Part shown: positions 1 to 9,045 of the stretch, in pieces
Layout: each line of letters begins with the position of its first letter
Numbering within the stretch: position 1 is the stretch's first letter
NCBI GenBank assembly: GCA_002416505.1
Contig: DIAM01000017.1
Coordinates: forward strand, 143,549 to 207,548
DNA: 64,000 nucleotides
Origin: Gammaproteobacteria bacterium UBA5078
GTDB taxonomy: Bacteria > Pseudomonadota > Gammaproteobacteria > Pseudomonadales > Pseudohongiellaceae
Direction: 5' to 3'
The notes under the pieces: model-generated
Seen by the model: the letters and a program-made list of their open reading frames with translations, nothing else
What the model was told of the DNA's origin: nothing
The model's database searches: none
Program-made: the position numbers and the translations under genes

Positions 1-93
1 AATGGTGAATTGAATGCAGAGAACCTGCTCAAGGCCCATGTTAAACTCGAGTCGGGTACGATGCTCGGAAAGTTGGTGTTGAACTTGCCCTGA
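1..93 (+). CDS. C-terminal end of a zinc-type alcohol dehydrogenase / quinone reductase (MDR) family protein, 5' truncated
   Basis: Frame 1 is open from the window edge to TGA at 91-93 and encodes about 30 residues ending in GTMLGKLVLNLP. A tail of the type 'hrrlesG...GKiVL' is the usual C-terminus of MDR-superfamily NADPH:quinone oxidoreductases and zinc-binding alcohol dehydrogenases, where the last beta strand closes the catalytic domain. The catalytic part lies outside the window, so substrate and cofactor cannot be judged. Any other family with a similar last strand is possible. Confidence 0.5.
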   Translation, partial: NGELNAENLLKAHVKLESGTMLGKLVLNLP

Positions 94-124
94 ACCCCGC
101 TAACGAGCGATTTTGGAGAAGATT

Positions 125-343
125 ATGGAAAGAATGTTTGGGGTGTTTCAGCTGCTGTTCGCGGGTGTTTTCGCGGCCTCTGCCTTTGGAACGCTCATCA
201 ATATGGTCCTTATAGCCACCCGTCCTGAGACCATTTCGGTGGTCAATGTCATTGTCGGTCAGTCTCTTATGATCGTCTGTCTACTCGCGCTCTCGCGCAT
301 TCTGTTTAAGAAAGGCACGGTTCGCATTCGCCCCAAGGAATAG
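125..343 (+). CDS. Small two-helix inner-membrane protein of unknown function
   Basis: A 72-residue protein with two hydrophobic stretches, about residues 5-30 and 41-60, separated by a short polar loop (RPETIS) and ended by a basic tail (KKGTVRIRPKE), so the C-terminus is probably cytoplasmic. The ATG at 125 is preferred to the upstream TTG at 113 because GGAG at 115-118 sits six bases before it. It starts 31 bases after the preceding dehydrogenase stop and may be its last operon partner. I recognise no family. Confidence 0.6.
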   Translation: MERMFGVFQLLFAGVFAASAFGTLINMVLIATRPETISVVNVIVGQSLMIVCLLALSRILFKKGTVRIRPKE

Positions 344-346
344 TTT

Positions 347-376
347 TTGGGGCTCGCCCTACGAACAGGGTATAAT
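347..376 (+). promoter_or_regulatory. Putative sigma-70 promoter for the ribF-ileS operon
   Basis: A perfect TATAAT at 371-376 is preceded by TTGGGG at 347-352 with an 18-base spacer. It lies 112 bases before the ribF start. The leader contains a small CTCCC/GGGAG hairpin near 405-418. I looked for the conserved FMN riboswitch core and did not see it. Confidence 0.5.
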
Positions 377-487
377 CGCGCGCTTTTATTCCTCATAAGA
401 ATGCACTCCCACGGGAGGGCTTAGTCTATGTAGGGCCCCGGGTTTCTTTGACCTTCGGCCCTTCCGAGGCCATTGCTGGACGTAACG

Positions 488-1447
488 ATGCAAGTCATAG
501 AGAAAACAGACGGTTTTCGCGATCAGCAACTAGGCTGTGTGGCCACTATCGGCAAGTTCGATGGGGTGCATACCGGCCACCAGCTAATCCTTCAGCAGTT
601 GCGTAGCAAGGCTGCGGAGCTGGGCTTGCCGTCGATGGTGATTCTCATCGAGCCGCATCCGGAGGAATTCTTTGCACAGCAACCGCAGGATTGCCCGGCG
701 CGGCTTAGTGAGTTAGAAGAGAAATTGACACTGCTCGAGGCGCAGGGTGTGGACTTTGTGTTCAAGCTGCGCTTCGATGAGCATCTGCAAAGACAGAGCG
801 CGCAGGACTATGTAGAGAATATGCTAATTAATGGCTTGGGCGTCGCCTGCCTGATCATCGGCAATGACTTCCGCTTCGGCAATCAGCGTAAGGGCGACTT
901 CGCCCTGCTCAAAGAATATGGCGAACGTTATGGGTTCGAATTGATCGAATCGGCCAGTTGCATACACAAGGGCGTAAGGATCAGTAGTACCTATGTGAGA
1001 GAGCAGCTACAGAAGGGCGATTTCGAGCTGGTAGAACTACTCTTGAACCGCCCCTATGGAATCTCCGGGTCGGTAGTCAAGGGTCAGCAGCTGGGGCGCG
1101 ATCTGGGCTTTCCGACCTGCAATGTGCGCTTGAACAGAAAGAATTTGCCCCTGCATGGGGTATACGCCTGCGACGTGAAGGTAGATAACGTCGACATGGC
1201 GGAACGCTTGCTCAAAGGAGCGGCTAATATCGGGTATCGCCCAACGGTTTCGGAAGGCAACAAAGCGATCTTAGAGGTGCACCTACTTGATTTCGACAGT
1301 GACATATACGGAGAGCGGATCACAGTGATTTTTCGCCATAAAATTCGGGAGGAACGTAAGTTTGAGTCTTTACAAGCACTACAAACTTGCATCGCTATTG
1401 ACGTGCAATCCGTCAGAGAATTTTTTGCCAAAGACATGCCTCTTTAG
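488..1447 (+). CDS. ribF: Bifunctional riboflavin kinase / FMN adenylyltransferase
   Basis: Makes FMN from riboflavin and ATP, then FAD from FMN and ATP, in the cytoplasm. The 319-residue protein has the N-terminal adenylyltransferase domain with GKFDGVHTGH at about 22-31, GNDFRFG near 125-131 and ISSTYVRE near 165-172, then the C-terminal kinase domain with GRDLGFPTCN at 203-212 and GYRPTV. Length matches the proteobacterial family. The ATG at 488 is chosen over a TTG at 473 because family proteins begin just before the CVATIG strand. It is the first gene of ribF-ileS-fkpB-ispH, the classic gammaproteobacterial cluster. No odd features. Confidence 0.97.
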   Translation: MQVIEKTDGFRDQQLGCVATIGKFDGVHTGHQLILQQLRSKAAELGLPSMVILIEPHPEEFFAQQPQDCPARLSELEEKLTLLEAQGVDFVFKLRFDEHLQRQSAQDYVENMLINGLGVACLIIGNDFRFGNQRKGDFALLKEYGERYGFELIESASCIHKGVRISSTYVREQLQKGDFELVELLLNRPYGISGSVVKGQQLGRDLGFPTCNVRLNRKNLPLHGVYACDVKVDNVDMAERLLKGAANIGYRPTVSEGNKAILEVHLLDFDSDIYGERITVIFRHKIREERKFESLQALQTCIAIDVQSVREFFAKDMPL

Positions 1448-1498
1448 CAACCAGCATAAATCACTGCATCGGCAGTACACAGAATATAGGGTAGCACC

Positions 1499-4324
1499 AT
1501 GACAGATTATAAAAGCACACTTAACTTGCCGCAGACGGCATTCCCCATGAAGGCGAGCCTTGCGCAGCGCGAGCCACAGATGTTGGCGCGCTGGCAGGAG
1601 ATGGACCTCTACGGCCAGATCCGCGCGGCCAGTGTGGGGCGGCCAAAGTTTATACTTCACGACGGCCCTCCCTACGCGAACGGTCCCTTACACCTCGGGC
1701 ATACCGTCAATAAGTCTTTGAAGGACATGATCGTCAAGGCTAAGACCTTGGCGGGTTTCGACGCGCCCTATGTGCCCGGTTGGGACTGTCACGGCCTGCC
1801 AATCGAACACAATGTGGAGAAGAAGCTCGGCAAGGCGGGTAAGAAGGTATCTTTCGCGCAATTCCGCGCCGCCTGCAGAGAATACGCGGCCAAGCAGGTC
1901 GAGATCCAGAAGGCCGACTTCGTGCGCCTAGGCGTATTGGGTGAGTGGGATAATCCGTATTTGACCATGGATTTCAAAACCGAGGCGGACACCGTGCGTG
2001 CCCTCGGCAAGATCGCCGAGAACGGGCATCTGGTCAAGGGCTTTAAGCCGGTGTATTGGAGCGTGGTCGGCGGCTCGGCTTTAGCCGAGGCAGAGGTCGA
2101 GTATCAAGACAAGACCTCCTTCGCGATCGATGTGCGTTTCCCCGTAGTCGATAAAGAAAAATTCCTGGCACCTTTCGGCAAGGTGGCCGCGGATCTTGGC
2201 GAGCGTAAACTGTCGGTGGTGATCTGGACTACCACTCCTTGGACGCTGCCCGCGAATCAGGCGGTCAGCCTGAACGCAGAGCTAGACTATGCGCTGGTCA
2301 ACTGCGAATTCGAGAACGGCCTTGAGACGATAGTGGTGGCCGCCGATATGGTGGAAGGCATCATGCTGCGCTATGGCCAGGAGAGCTTCGAGGTATTAGG
2401 GCGCTGCAAAGGCAGTGCGCTAGAGTTGCTCTCATTGGAGCACCCCTTCGTGGCGCGCCATGTGCCCATAATCCTAGGCGATCACGTCACTCTAGAGGCC
2501 GGTACCGGCGCGGTGCACACGGCCCCCGACCATGGTGTGGACGACTTCAATGTTGGCCGCGCCTACGGCCTTGCCACGCTAAACCTAATCGACGACGACG
2601 GCCTATTCACCGCCGCCGCGGGCGAATTCGCCGGCGAACATGTCTACAAGGCGGACGAGAAGGTCATCGAGATACTGAAGCAGCGCCACGCCCTAGTGGC
2701 CTTGAATAAGATCGTGCACAGCTATGCGCATTGCTGGCGTACTAAGACGCCATTGATCTACCGCGCCACGCCGCAGTGGTTCATCAGCATGACGGAGAAG
2801 GGCCTGTTGAACTCGGCGCTAGATGCCGTGGCCAATGTGCAATGGATCCCCGATTGGGGCCAGGCGCGCATCGAACTGATGCTCAAGGGTAGCCCCGATT
2901 GGTGTGTGTCCAGACAGCGCACATGGGGCGTGCCAATCACGCTATTCGTGCATAAAGAGACCCATGCCTTGCATCCGCGCACCGCCGAGTTGATCGAGGA
3001 GATCGCGCTGCGCATCGAGCAGAAGGGCATCGATGCCTGGTTCGAGATGACGGCGGAAGAGCTCTTAGGTGACGAGGCCGCTCAGTACAGCAAGGTCACC
3101 GATACGCTGGACGTATGGTTCGATTCCGGCGTAACTCATTACTCGGTACTGCAGCAGCGCGACAACTTGGGCTTCCCTGCGGATTTGTATCTGGAGGGCT
3201 CAGACCAACACCGTGGCTGGTTCCAGTCTTCTCTGAAGACGGCGGTGGCGATGTACGGCAAGGCACCCTATAAGCAGGTGCTGACTCATGGTTTCACCGT
3301 GGACGCACAGGGCCGCAAGATGTCCAAGTCTATCGGCAACACCATCTCCCCCCAGGAAGTGTTCAAGGAGTATGGTGCGGACATCCTCCGCCTGTGGGTG
3401 GCCTCGACCGATTATCGCGGCGAGATGACTGCCTCTAGTGAGGTACTCAAGCGCGTTGCCGACTCCTATCGACGCATCCGCAATACGGCGCGTTTCCTGC
3501 TGTCGAACCTAAGCGGTTTCGATCCGAAGCTGAACTTAGTGGCCCCTCAGGACATGGTGGCGATGGACTATTGGATCACCAGGCAGGCGCAGTTGCTGCA
3601 AGCCGAAGTGGAAGCCGATTATAAGGACTATCATTTCCTCGGGGTCTACCAGAAGGTGCACAACTTCTGTGTGATCGAGCTGGGTAGTTTCTATCTGGAT
3701 GTGATAAAAGACCGCCAGTACACCACTAGCGAGGAGTCGCTAGCGCGCCGGTCGACGCAGAGTGCCATGTACCATATCGTCGAGATACTGAGTAAATTAG
3801 TCGCGCCGATCTTGAGTTTCACGGCCGAAGAGATATGGGAGAGCATCCCCGGCGAGCGCGCGAAGTCAGTCCTGCTCACGACCTTCTCCGAGGGGCTCGA
3901 CCTTCTACCGGAGGCACAGGGATTAGACGATGCCTTCTGGGAGCGCGTGATGGCGGTCAAGAATGCCGTGAACAAGGAACTCGAGAAGGAGCGCAGCGAA
4001 AAGCGCATAGGCTCCGGCCTTGGTGCCGAAGTGACACTATATTGTGACGCTCAACTCAATAGCATTCTGAAGCGCCTGCAGGACGAGCTGCGCTTCGTGC
4101 TGATCGTCTCGCAAGCGAAGCTGTTGCCTCTAGATCAGGGCGACGGGGCCGCTGCGACCGAGGTTGCGGGGCTGCGTGTGCAGATCACGGCATCGAGCAA
4201 TACCAAGTGTGTGCGTTGCTGGCATCATCGCCCCGATATAGGCGGCGATAGTGAGCATCCTGAACTGTGCGCGCGCTGTGTCGAGAATATCGCTGGCGAG
4301 GGTGAGAAACGCCTGTATGCCTGA
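1499..4324 (+). CDS. ileS: Isoleucyl-tRNA synthetase
   Basis: Class I aminoacyl-tRNA synthetase charging tRNA-Ile. The 941-residue protein carries the HIGH signature as HLGH at residues 65-68, the KMSKS loop at 607-611, a CP1 editing insertion between them (WTTTPWTLPANQ region), and a C-terminal zinc finger with two CxxC pairs (CVRC...CARC) in the last 35 residues. Length is as in E. coli IleS. It lies 51 bases after ribF and overlaps the start of fkpB by eight bases. In most gammaproteobacteria lspA follows; here it does not. Confidence 0.98.
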   Translation: MTDYKSTLNLPQTAFPMKASLAQREPQMLARWQEMDLYGQIRAASVGRPKFILHDGPPYANGPLHLGHTVNKSLKDMIVKAKTLAGFDAPYVPGWDCHGLPIEHNVEKKLGKAGKKVSFAQFRAACREYAAKQVEIQKADFVRLGVLGEWDNPYLTMDFKTEADTVRALGKIAENGHLVKGFKPVYWSVVGGSALAEAEVEYQDKTSFAIDVRFPVVDKEKFLAPFGKVAADLGERKLSVVIWTTTPWTLPANQAVSLNAELDYALVNCEFENGLETIVVAADMVEGIMLRYGQESFEVLGRCKGSALELLSLEHPFVARHVPIILGDHVTLEAGTGAVHTAPDHGVDDFNVGRAYGLATLNLIDDDGLFTAAAGEFAGEHVYKADEKVIEILKQRHALVALNKIVHSYAHCWRTKTPLIYRATPQWFISMTEKGLLNSALDAVANVQWIPDWGQARIELMLKGSPDWCVSRQRTWGVPITLFVHKETHALHPRTAELIEEIALRIEQKGIDAWFEMTAEELLGDEAAQYSKVTDTLDVWFDSGVTHYSVLQQRDNLGFPADLYLEGSDQHRGWFQSSLKTAVAMYGKAPYKQVLTHGFTVDAQGRKMSKSIGNTISPQEVFKEYGADILRLWVASTDYRGEMTASSEVLKRVADSYRRIRNTARFLLSNLSGFDPKLNLVAPQDMVAMDYWITRQAQLLQAEVEADYKDYHFLGVYQKVHNFCVIELGSFYLDVIKDRQYTTSEESLARRSTQSAMYHIVEILSKLVAPILSFTAEEIWESIPGERAKSVLLTTFSEGLDLLPEAQGLDDAFWERVMAVKNAVNKELEKERSEKRIGSGLGAEVTLYCDAQLNSILKRLQDELRFVLIVSQAKLLPLDQGDGAAATEVAGLRVQITASSNTKCVRCWHHRPDIGGDSEHPELCARCVENIAGEGEKRLYA

Positions 4325-4811
4325 TCCAAGTATCTCAAGCGCAGTGATTGGCGTGGGGAGTCGTGTGACTCTCCACTTCTCCCTGACCCTCAGCGACGGC
4401 ACCTTGATCGATAGCAATTTCGACAAGCCCGCGGCGACCTTTGTGATGGGCGACGGCAGCCTGCTGCCAGGTTTCGAGCGATCATTGCTCAATCATGGCG
4501 CGGGCGCTACGATCGACGTGCTCTTGCCGGTGGAGGAGAGCTTCGGCGCCGTGAACCCGGCCAATGTGCAGGTGTTACCGCGTCGTAAGTTCGCCGGTCT
4601 CCTTGCCAATTCCACCGACCCGGTGGTGGAGGGGACTATGCTGTCCTTCGCCGACGCCGGGGGGTTTGAAATTCCAGGCGTGGTGAAGTCTATCGACGAG
4701 GATACCTTGGTCGTAGACTTCAACCATCCGCTGGCGGGGCGAGAGATTCGTTTCAAGGCGCAGATCATCTCGGTAATACCTGCGGACGTGCAGGTGATGG
4801 AGATTCGTTAA
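4317..4811 (+). CDS. fkpB: FKBP-type peptidyl-prolyl cis-trans isomerase, SlpA/FkpB type
   Basis: Cytoplasmic proline isomerase and chaperone. The 164-residue protein has the SlyD/FkpB layout: an FKBP strand set around residues 13-70 (GTLIDSNF, GDGSLLPGFERSL) interrupted by an insert-in-flap domain, and closure by HPLAGREIRFKAQIISV. The histidine-rich metal-binding tail of SlyD is absent, which favours FkpB. The start at 4317 is internal to a longer open frame; it overlaps ileS by eight bases, suggesting translational coupling, and it is adjacent to ispH as is normal for fkpB. Confidence 0.92.
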   Translation: MPDPSISSAVIGVGSRVTLHFSLTLSDGTLIDSNFDKPAATFVMGDGSLLPGFERSLLNHGAGATIDVLLPVEESFGAVNPANVQVLPRRKFAGLLANSTDPVVEGTMLSFADAGGFEIPGVVKSIDEDTLVVDFNHPLAGREIRFKAQIISVIPADVQVMEIR

Positions 4812-5806
4812 TGACAGTGCAGCAGGTAGACCCTAAAGTAGAGATGAGACATGCGCAGATTAAGCTCGCCAATCCGCGTGGTTTTTGTGCCGGCGTGGAC
4901 CGGGCGATCGACATCGTCAATCGCGCACTGGATATCTATGGGGCGCCCATCTATGTGCGCCACGAGGTCGTCCACAATAAATTCGTAGTCGACACCCTGC
5001 GCCGCCGCGGCGCAATCTTCGTGGACGAGCTCAGTGACATCCCCTCTTTCGACAGCACTGGCCGCTCGTCCATCGTGGTGTTCAGCGCCCATGGCGTTGC
5101 CCAGACCGTCAAGGACGATGCGGAAATACGAGGCTTCAAGGTGTTCGACGCCACCTGCCCACTCGTCACTAAGGTGCATCTTGAGGTGATTGGTTTCAGT
5201 CGTGCCGGTCGTGAATGCGTATTGATTGGCCATGAGTTTCACCCGGAAGTCGAGGGCACCATGGGGCAGTACGATGAAGCTACGGGCGGCAAGATCTACC
5301 TAGTCGAATCTGTGGATGACGTGCAGAGCCTACAGGTACACGATCCGTCACAGCTTTCCTATGTTACACAGACGACACTCTCCATGGATGACACCTCGCG
5401 TATCATCGACGCGCTGCGAGAGCGTTTCCCTCTGATCGAGGGCCCGCGAAAGAAAGACATCTGCTATGCCACACAGAATCGACAGGATGCGGTTAAACAA
5501 TTGGCGCTGGAGTGCGAGCTGCTGTTGGTCGTGGGCTCGCCCAATAGTTCGAACTCGAATCGTCTAAAGGAGCTCGCGGAACGCCTAGGCTGTGAATCCT
5601 ATCTCATCGATAGCGTCGACGATGTGCAGCCACAGTGGTTCGAGAACAAGACGCGCTTTGGTGTCACCGCGGGGGCATCCGCGCCAGAGGTGCTGGTGCA
5701 GCAGGTCGTGCAACGACTTAGGCAGATCTGCAATCAAGATCCCGAAGAACTGAAGGGGGTGGAGGAGAACATCGTCTTCAGCATGCCTAAAGAGCTGCGC
5801 CGCTGA
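4811..5806 (+). CDS. ispH: 4-hydroxy-3-methylbut-2-enyl diphosphate reductase
   Basis: Last step of the MEP pathway: reduces HMBPP to IPP and DMAPP with a [4Fe-4S] cluster. The three cluster cysteines are visible at about residues 26 (NPRGFCAGVDRA), 116 (DATCPLVTKVH) and 218 (CYATQNRQ), and HEFHPEVEGT supplies the conserved histidine. Length 331 is slightly above E. coli (316) because of a 12-residue N-terminal extension; an alternative start at the internal ATG before RHAQIKLA would remove it. Start and fkpB stop overlap as TAATG. Last gene of the cluster; a hairpin follows. Confidence 0.97.
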   Translation: MTVQQVDPKVEMRHAQIKLANPRGFCAGVDRAIDIVNRALDIYGAPIYVRHEVVHNKFVVDTLRRRGAIFVDELSDIPSFDSTGRSSIVVFSAHGVAQTVKDDAEIRGFKVFDATCPLVTKVHLEVIGFSRAGRECVLIGHEFHPEVEGTMGQYDEATGGKIYLVESVDDVQSLQVHDPSQLSYVTQTTLSMDDTSRIIDALRERFPLIEGPRKKDICYATQNRQDAVKQLALECELLLVVGSPNSSNSNRLKELAERLGCESYLIDSVDDVQPQWFENKTRFGVTAGASAPEVLVQQVVQRLRQICNQDPEELKGVEENIVFSMPKELRR

Positions 5807-5817
5807 GAGTCGCGCTG

Positions 5818-5840
5818 TGGGGCGATACCGATCAGCCCCA
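5818..5840. terminator. Hairpin between convergent ispH and tfoX-like genes
   Basis: TGGGGC (5818-5823) pairs with GCCCCA (5835-5840) around an 11-base loop, filling the 34-base gap between the two convergent stop codons. It lacks a clear U-tract, so it is only a likely bidirectional terminator. Confidence 0.45.
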
Positions 5841-6182
5841 TTACTTGCTACGGCGTTTTTTTGCGGCGCCACGCACTGCGGCGTCCCACGACCTTCGCGC
5901 CCATACTGCGGCCTCTTCGGGGTCATCATACAACTGATCCGGTGCTTGGAAATAGGCAATGGAATAGCGTTTGCCCTGTTTCTCATAGCTGAATTTCTCC
6001 AAGCCCTCGGCCTCGAAGAAAGGCTGGTTCTGTGCATCGGCCTTCAAATAGAGCGTATCTTGTGTCACCAGTGCGAACATGAGTCCGTCGAAATACAGTC
6101 CATGACCACCGAACATGCGGCGTGAACTCACGGGGCCGAATGTCGCGAACACTTCCTTTAGAAAATCGATGTAGTCACTCAT
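5841..6182 (-). CDS. TfoX/Sxy N-terminal domain protein
   Basis: A 113-residue protein made only of the TfoX N-terminal domain: SDYIDFLKEVFATFGPVSSRRMFGG at the start, followed by GLYFDGLMFALV and YLKADAQN, which match this family. Full TfoX/Sxy proteins, which help CRP act at competence genes, have a second C-terminal domain that is missing here, so a competence role should not be assumed; stand-alone N-terminal domain proteins are common and uncharacterised. The start at 6182 (ATG, MSDYI) is preferred to 6197. The C-terminus is basic (KKRRSK). It is divergent from the malonate operon. Confidence 0.85.
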   Translation of the reverse strand: MSDYIDFLKEVFATFGPVSSRRMFGGHGLYFDGLMFALVTQDTLYLKADAQNQPFFEAEGLEKFSYEKQGKRYSIAYFQAPDQLYDDPEEAAVWARRSWDAAVRGAAKKRRSK

Positions 6183-6252
6183 GCCGTTGCGTCTCACCGT
6201 TGCTAGAGATCGAAGTTGCCACTAGGGTAGGGTCCTAGAATTCTCGTGGCAT

Positions 6253-6281
6253 CTGACACACACACTTAGCTCGGCTATACT
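6253..6281 (+). promoter_or_regulatory. Putative sigma-70 promoter of the madL-madM-matB operon
   Basis: CTGACA (6253-6258) and TATACT (6276-6281) are separated by exactly 17 bases and lie 36 bases before madL. Just upstream, TGCCACTAGG...CCTAG...GTGGCA (about 6217-6251) forms nested inverted repeats that could be an operator for a malonate-responsive regulator. No such regulator gene is in the window. Confidence 0.55.
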
Positions 6282-6317
6282 GCCACATCTGCCCACCCAT
6301 AATAAAAAGGAAATCGC

Positions 6318-6731
6318 ATGATTATCTACGGTGTTGCCCTATTGGCGGCTTGCCTTGTCGCCGGGCTCTATATCGGAGAGCTGCTCGGGCAGCTACTGGG
6401 TGTTCAGGCGAATGTAGGGGGTGTGGGAATTGCGATGGTATTGTTGGTGCTGGCCTCTGGCTCAGAGCGCTTGCAGTCCTTAGTTACCGGCCCCTCTGGC
6501 GAGGGCATCAAATTCTGGAGTGCGATGTACATTCCTATCGTCGTTGCTATGGCCGCGAGTCAGAATGTAGTGGCAGCAGTTGATGGTGGGCTATTGGCAC
6601 TCATCGTGGGGGTACTCGCGGTAGTGGTCAGTTTCGCGCTGGTGCCGCTGATTAGCCGCATTGGTCCGCAGAGCGAACCCCTGCCGCCGCTGGAAGATCC
6701 TGGCGCCAGCTCCGTTAAGCGAGGTGTCTGA
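6318..6731 (+). CDS. madL: Malonate transporter, MadL subunit
   Basis: Small subunit of the two-component malonate importer first described in Malonomonas rubra. The 137-residue protein has four hydrophobic stretches (about 2-25, 35-50, 70-88, 92-113) and the MadL signature region GEGIKFWSAMYIPIVVAMAASQNV. The downstream madM overlaps it as TGATG, so the two subunits are translationally coupled. Together with matB this forms an uptake-and-activation unit. A good ribosome binding site (AAAAGGAAA) precedes the ATG. Confidence 0.92.
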   Translation: MIIYGVALLAACLVAGLYIGELLGQLLGVQANVGGVGIAMVLLVLASGSERLQSLVTGPSGEGIKFWSAMYIPIVVAMAASQNVVAAVDGGLLALIVGVLAVVVSFALVPLISRIGPQSEPLPPLEDPGASSVKRGV

Positions 6732-7489
6732 TGGAGACCCTTAGCGAAGTACTACGGGCGAATGGGCTCATCGTCGCATTCACTGTAGTGGGCATCACGG
6801 TATGGCTATCCTATGTAGTGTCTAATCGTTTGACCCATGGGCGCATTCACGGTTCCGCAATTGCCATTTTACTTGGTCTGGTCGCCGCCTATTTCGCGGG
6901 CCTCGAGACCGAGGGGCGGCGTGGGGTTGCGGACATTGGCGTTCTCGCTGGAATAGGCATAATGGGTGGCGGTATGATGCGCGATTTCGGCATCGTCTCG
7001 ACTGCATTCGGTGTCCACCTAAGTGAGCTGCGCAGGGCAGGAGTCGTCGGCATCATCTCGATTTTCGCGGGCGTGATCGTCTCCTTCGTTATCGGCGCGG
7101 TCGTGGCTGTTCTATTCGGTTATAGCGATGCGGAGAGTATCACCACAATCGGTGCCGGCGCGGTGACTTATATCGTCGGCCCGGTAACCGGCACCGCGAT
7201 TGGGGCAAGCTCCGATGTGATCGCGCTCAGTGTTGCGGCTGGGGTTGTGAAGTCTATCCTCGTGATGATCGGAACGCCTATGGTGGCGCGCCAGATTGGG
7301 CTGAACAATCCGCAGTCGGCGATGGTGTTCGGAGGTCTGATGGGCACGACGAGCGGGGTCGCAGGAGGCTTGGCCGCGACTGACCCACGTCTGGTACCCT
7401 ATGGGGCTATGACCGCTACTTTTTACACCGGGATAGGCTGCCTACTTGGACCGTCTATTCTCTATTTTATCGTGCGAGCATTCGTGTAA
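6731..7489 (+). CDS. madM: Malonate transporter, MadM subunit
   Basis: Large subunit of the malonate importer, 252 residues with about seven to eight membrane segments. Family features are plain: NGLIVAFTVVG at the N-terminus, GRIHGSAIAILLGL, TTIGAGAVTYIVGPVTG near 137-153 and MVFGGLMGTTSGVAGGLAATDP near 196-217. Glycine-rich repeats in mid-protein and near the C-terminus probably line the substrate path. It is coupled to madL and followed after 28 bases by matB. Confidence 0.95.
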   Translation: METLSEVLRANGLIVAFTVVGITVWLSYVVSNRLTHGRIHGSAIAILLGLVAAYFAGLETEGRRGVADIGVLAGIGIMGGGMMRDFGIVSTAFGVHLSELRRAGVVGIISIFAGVIVSFVIGAVVAVLFGYSDAESITTIGAGAVTYIVGPVTGTAIGASSDVIALSVAAGVVKSILVMIGTPMVARQIGLNNPQSAMVFGGLMGTTSGVAGGLAATDPRLVPYGAMTATFYTGIGCLLGPSILYFIVRAFV

Positions 7490-7517
7490 TTCGCTTACTG
7501 TTTTATGGATCGACAAT

Positions 7518-9023
7518 ATGGATACAACTACTAATTTGCGGCCTTTTCCCGCAATTAACTATAGTAACAATAAGGTTGCGCTCAACGATGGCGCGGCACA
7601 ATGGACCTATACAGAGCTACGCCAGCGCATCGATCGCTTCGCTAGTGGTTTGCTGGGCAAGCAGACCGATCTCAAAGAGGAGCGAATCGCCTTCTTTATG
7701 CCCGCGAGCGTGGACTATGCCACCACTTTATTGGGCATCTGGCGTGCGGGTGGCATTGCGGTGCCATTGAATATCGCCGCTGCAATGCCGGAGATAGAAT
7801 ACGCACTGAGTTGTGCCAAGGTCACTAGGATTGTAGTGGGAATTAGCTCGCCGGCGGAATCTCTGACGCCTCTATACAGCCTATGTCGTGGCCTCGGCAT
7901 CACGGTCGTCAACGTCTCCGAACTATTGAGCGATAAGATACTGGTCATGCCCGAACTCAACATCGGGCGCCGCGCGATGATGCTCTTTACCAGCGGCACC
8001 ACCAATAAGCCGAAAGGGGTGGTAACTACCCACAATAATATCCGTGCCCAGATTACGACTCTGCTAGAGGCTTGGAATTGGCAAGAAAATGACTCGATCC
8101 CCTTGTTCCTGCCCTTGCATCATATTCACGGCATTATCAACGTCCTGTGTTGTGCGCTCTGGATCGGTGCGCGGGTTACGCTTTTCCCACGTTTCGATAT
8201 GGGGCAAATACTCACGGGGGTTGAAGACCGAGACTACAACGTGTTCATGGCCGTACCAACAATTTACGTGAAGATTATCGGTGAGTTGGAAAAGCTCCCA
8301 GAGCCGCGCCGTAAGAGAATCTGTGCAGGCTTTAAGGACATGCGTTTGAATATTAGTGGCTCCGCAGCGTGCCCGGTCAAGCTCTACAACCAGTGGAAGG
8401 AGTTGACGGGGCAGACCCTATTGGAGCGCTACGGAATGACTGAGATAGGGATGGGCATATCGAATCCCTATTTAGGAGAACGCCGCGCAGGGTCCGTTGG
8501 AGTCCCCCTGCCAGGTGTGGAGGTAGCCTTGTTTGATGACGCAGGCAATATCATCGAGGGTGACGATTCTCCCGGTGAGATTCGCGTGCGCGGAGAAAAC
8601 GTCTTCCTCGAGTATTGGGACAATGTGCAGGCGACCGAAGACAGTTTCATCGATGGCTGGTTCTGCACCGGCGATGTCGCGCTGCGCGAGAGCGGCTATT
8701 ACCGCATAATGGGTCGCTCATCGGTCGACATTATCAAATCGGGCGGCTACAAACTCTCCGCACTCGAGATCGAGGGCACGCTGCTCACTCACGACAGTGT
8801 CGCAGAATGCGCGGTGATTGGAGTGGAGGATGAGACCTGGGGTGAGGCGGTAACGGCCTTCGTAGTCCTCAAACCAGAGCATAGCCTAGAGCATGCCGCG
8901 CTGAAGAAGTGGTGCGAGACTCGCATGTCGCCCTATAAAATTCCGAAGCACTTGCGTGTGCTGGAATCACTCCCGCGCAATGCCATGGGCAAGGTTATGA
9001 AACCAGAGTTAAAGAAACTGTGA
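7518..9023 (+). CDS. matB: Malonyl-CoA synthetase (ANL superfamily acid-CoA ligase)
   Basis: Likely activates malonate to malonyl-CoA using ATP and CoA. The 501-residue protein has the ANL motifs in order: P-loop LFTSGTTNKPKG at about 157-168, YGMTEIGM, the GWFCTGD hinge region, GRSSVDIIKSGGYKLSALEIE, and the C-terminal adenylation lysine at about 492 (NAMGKVMK). Start 7518 gives a normal N-terminus; a longer frame from 7446 would overlap madM. The substrate is inferred mainly from madLM directly upstream and from the MatB-like length and YGMTEIGM motif. No malonyl-CoA decarboxylase (matA) or Mdc genes are nearby. Confidence 0.9.
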   Translation: MDTTTNLRPFPAINYSNNKVALNDGAAQWTYTELRQRIDRFASGLLGKQTDLKEERIAFFMPASVDYATTLLGIWRAGGIAVPLNIAAAMPEIEYALSCAKVTRIVVGISSPAESLTPLYSLCRGLGITVVNVSELLSDKILVMPELNIGRRAMMLFTSGTTNKPKGVVTTHNNIRAQITTLLEAWNWQENDSIPLFLPLHHIHGIINVLCCALWIGARVTLFPRFDMGQILTGVEDRDYNVFMAVPTIYVKIIGELEKLPEPRRKRICAGFKDMRLNISGSAACPVKLYNQWKELTGQTLLERYGMTEIGMGISNPYLGERRAGSVGVPLPGVEVALFDDAGNIIEGDDSPGEIRVRGENVFLEYWDNVQATEDSFIDGWFCTGDVALRESGYYRIMGRSSVDIIKSGGYKLSALEIEGTLLTHDSVAECAVIGVEDETWGEAVTAFVVLKPEHSLEHAALKKWCETRMSPYKIPKHLRVLESLPRNAMGKVMKPELKKL

Positions 9024-9045
9024 GTGGCAACTAGGAGCAGGAACG

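Noticed and set aside
347..487. FMN riboswitch upstream of ribF
   Set aside because: The leader is only about 110 bases after the promoter and lacks the conserved multi-branched FMN aptamer segments.
4251..4316. Longer FkpB start inside ileS
   Set aside because: The added 22 residues lie over the ileS zinc-finger coding sequence, and family proteins start close to the first FKBP strand.
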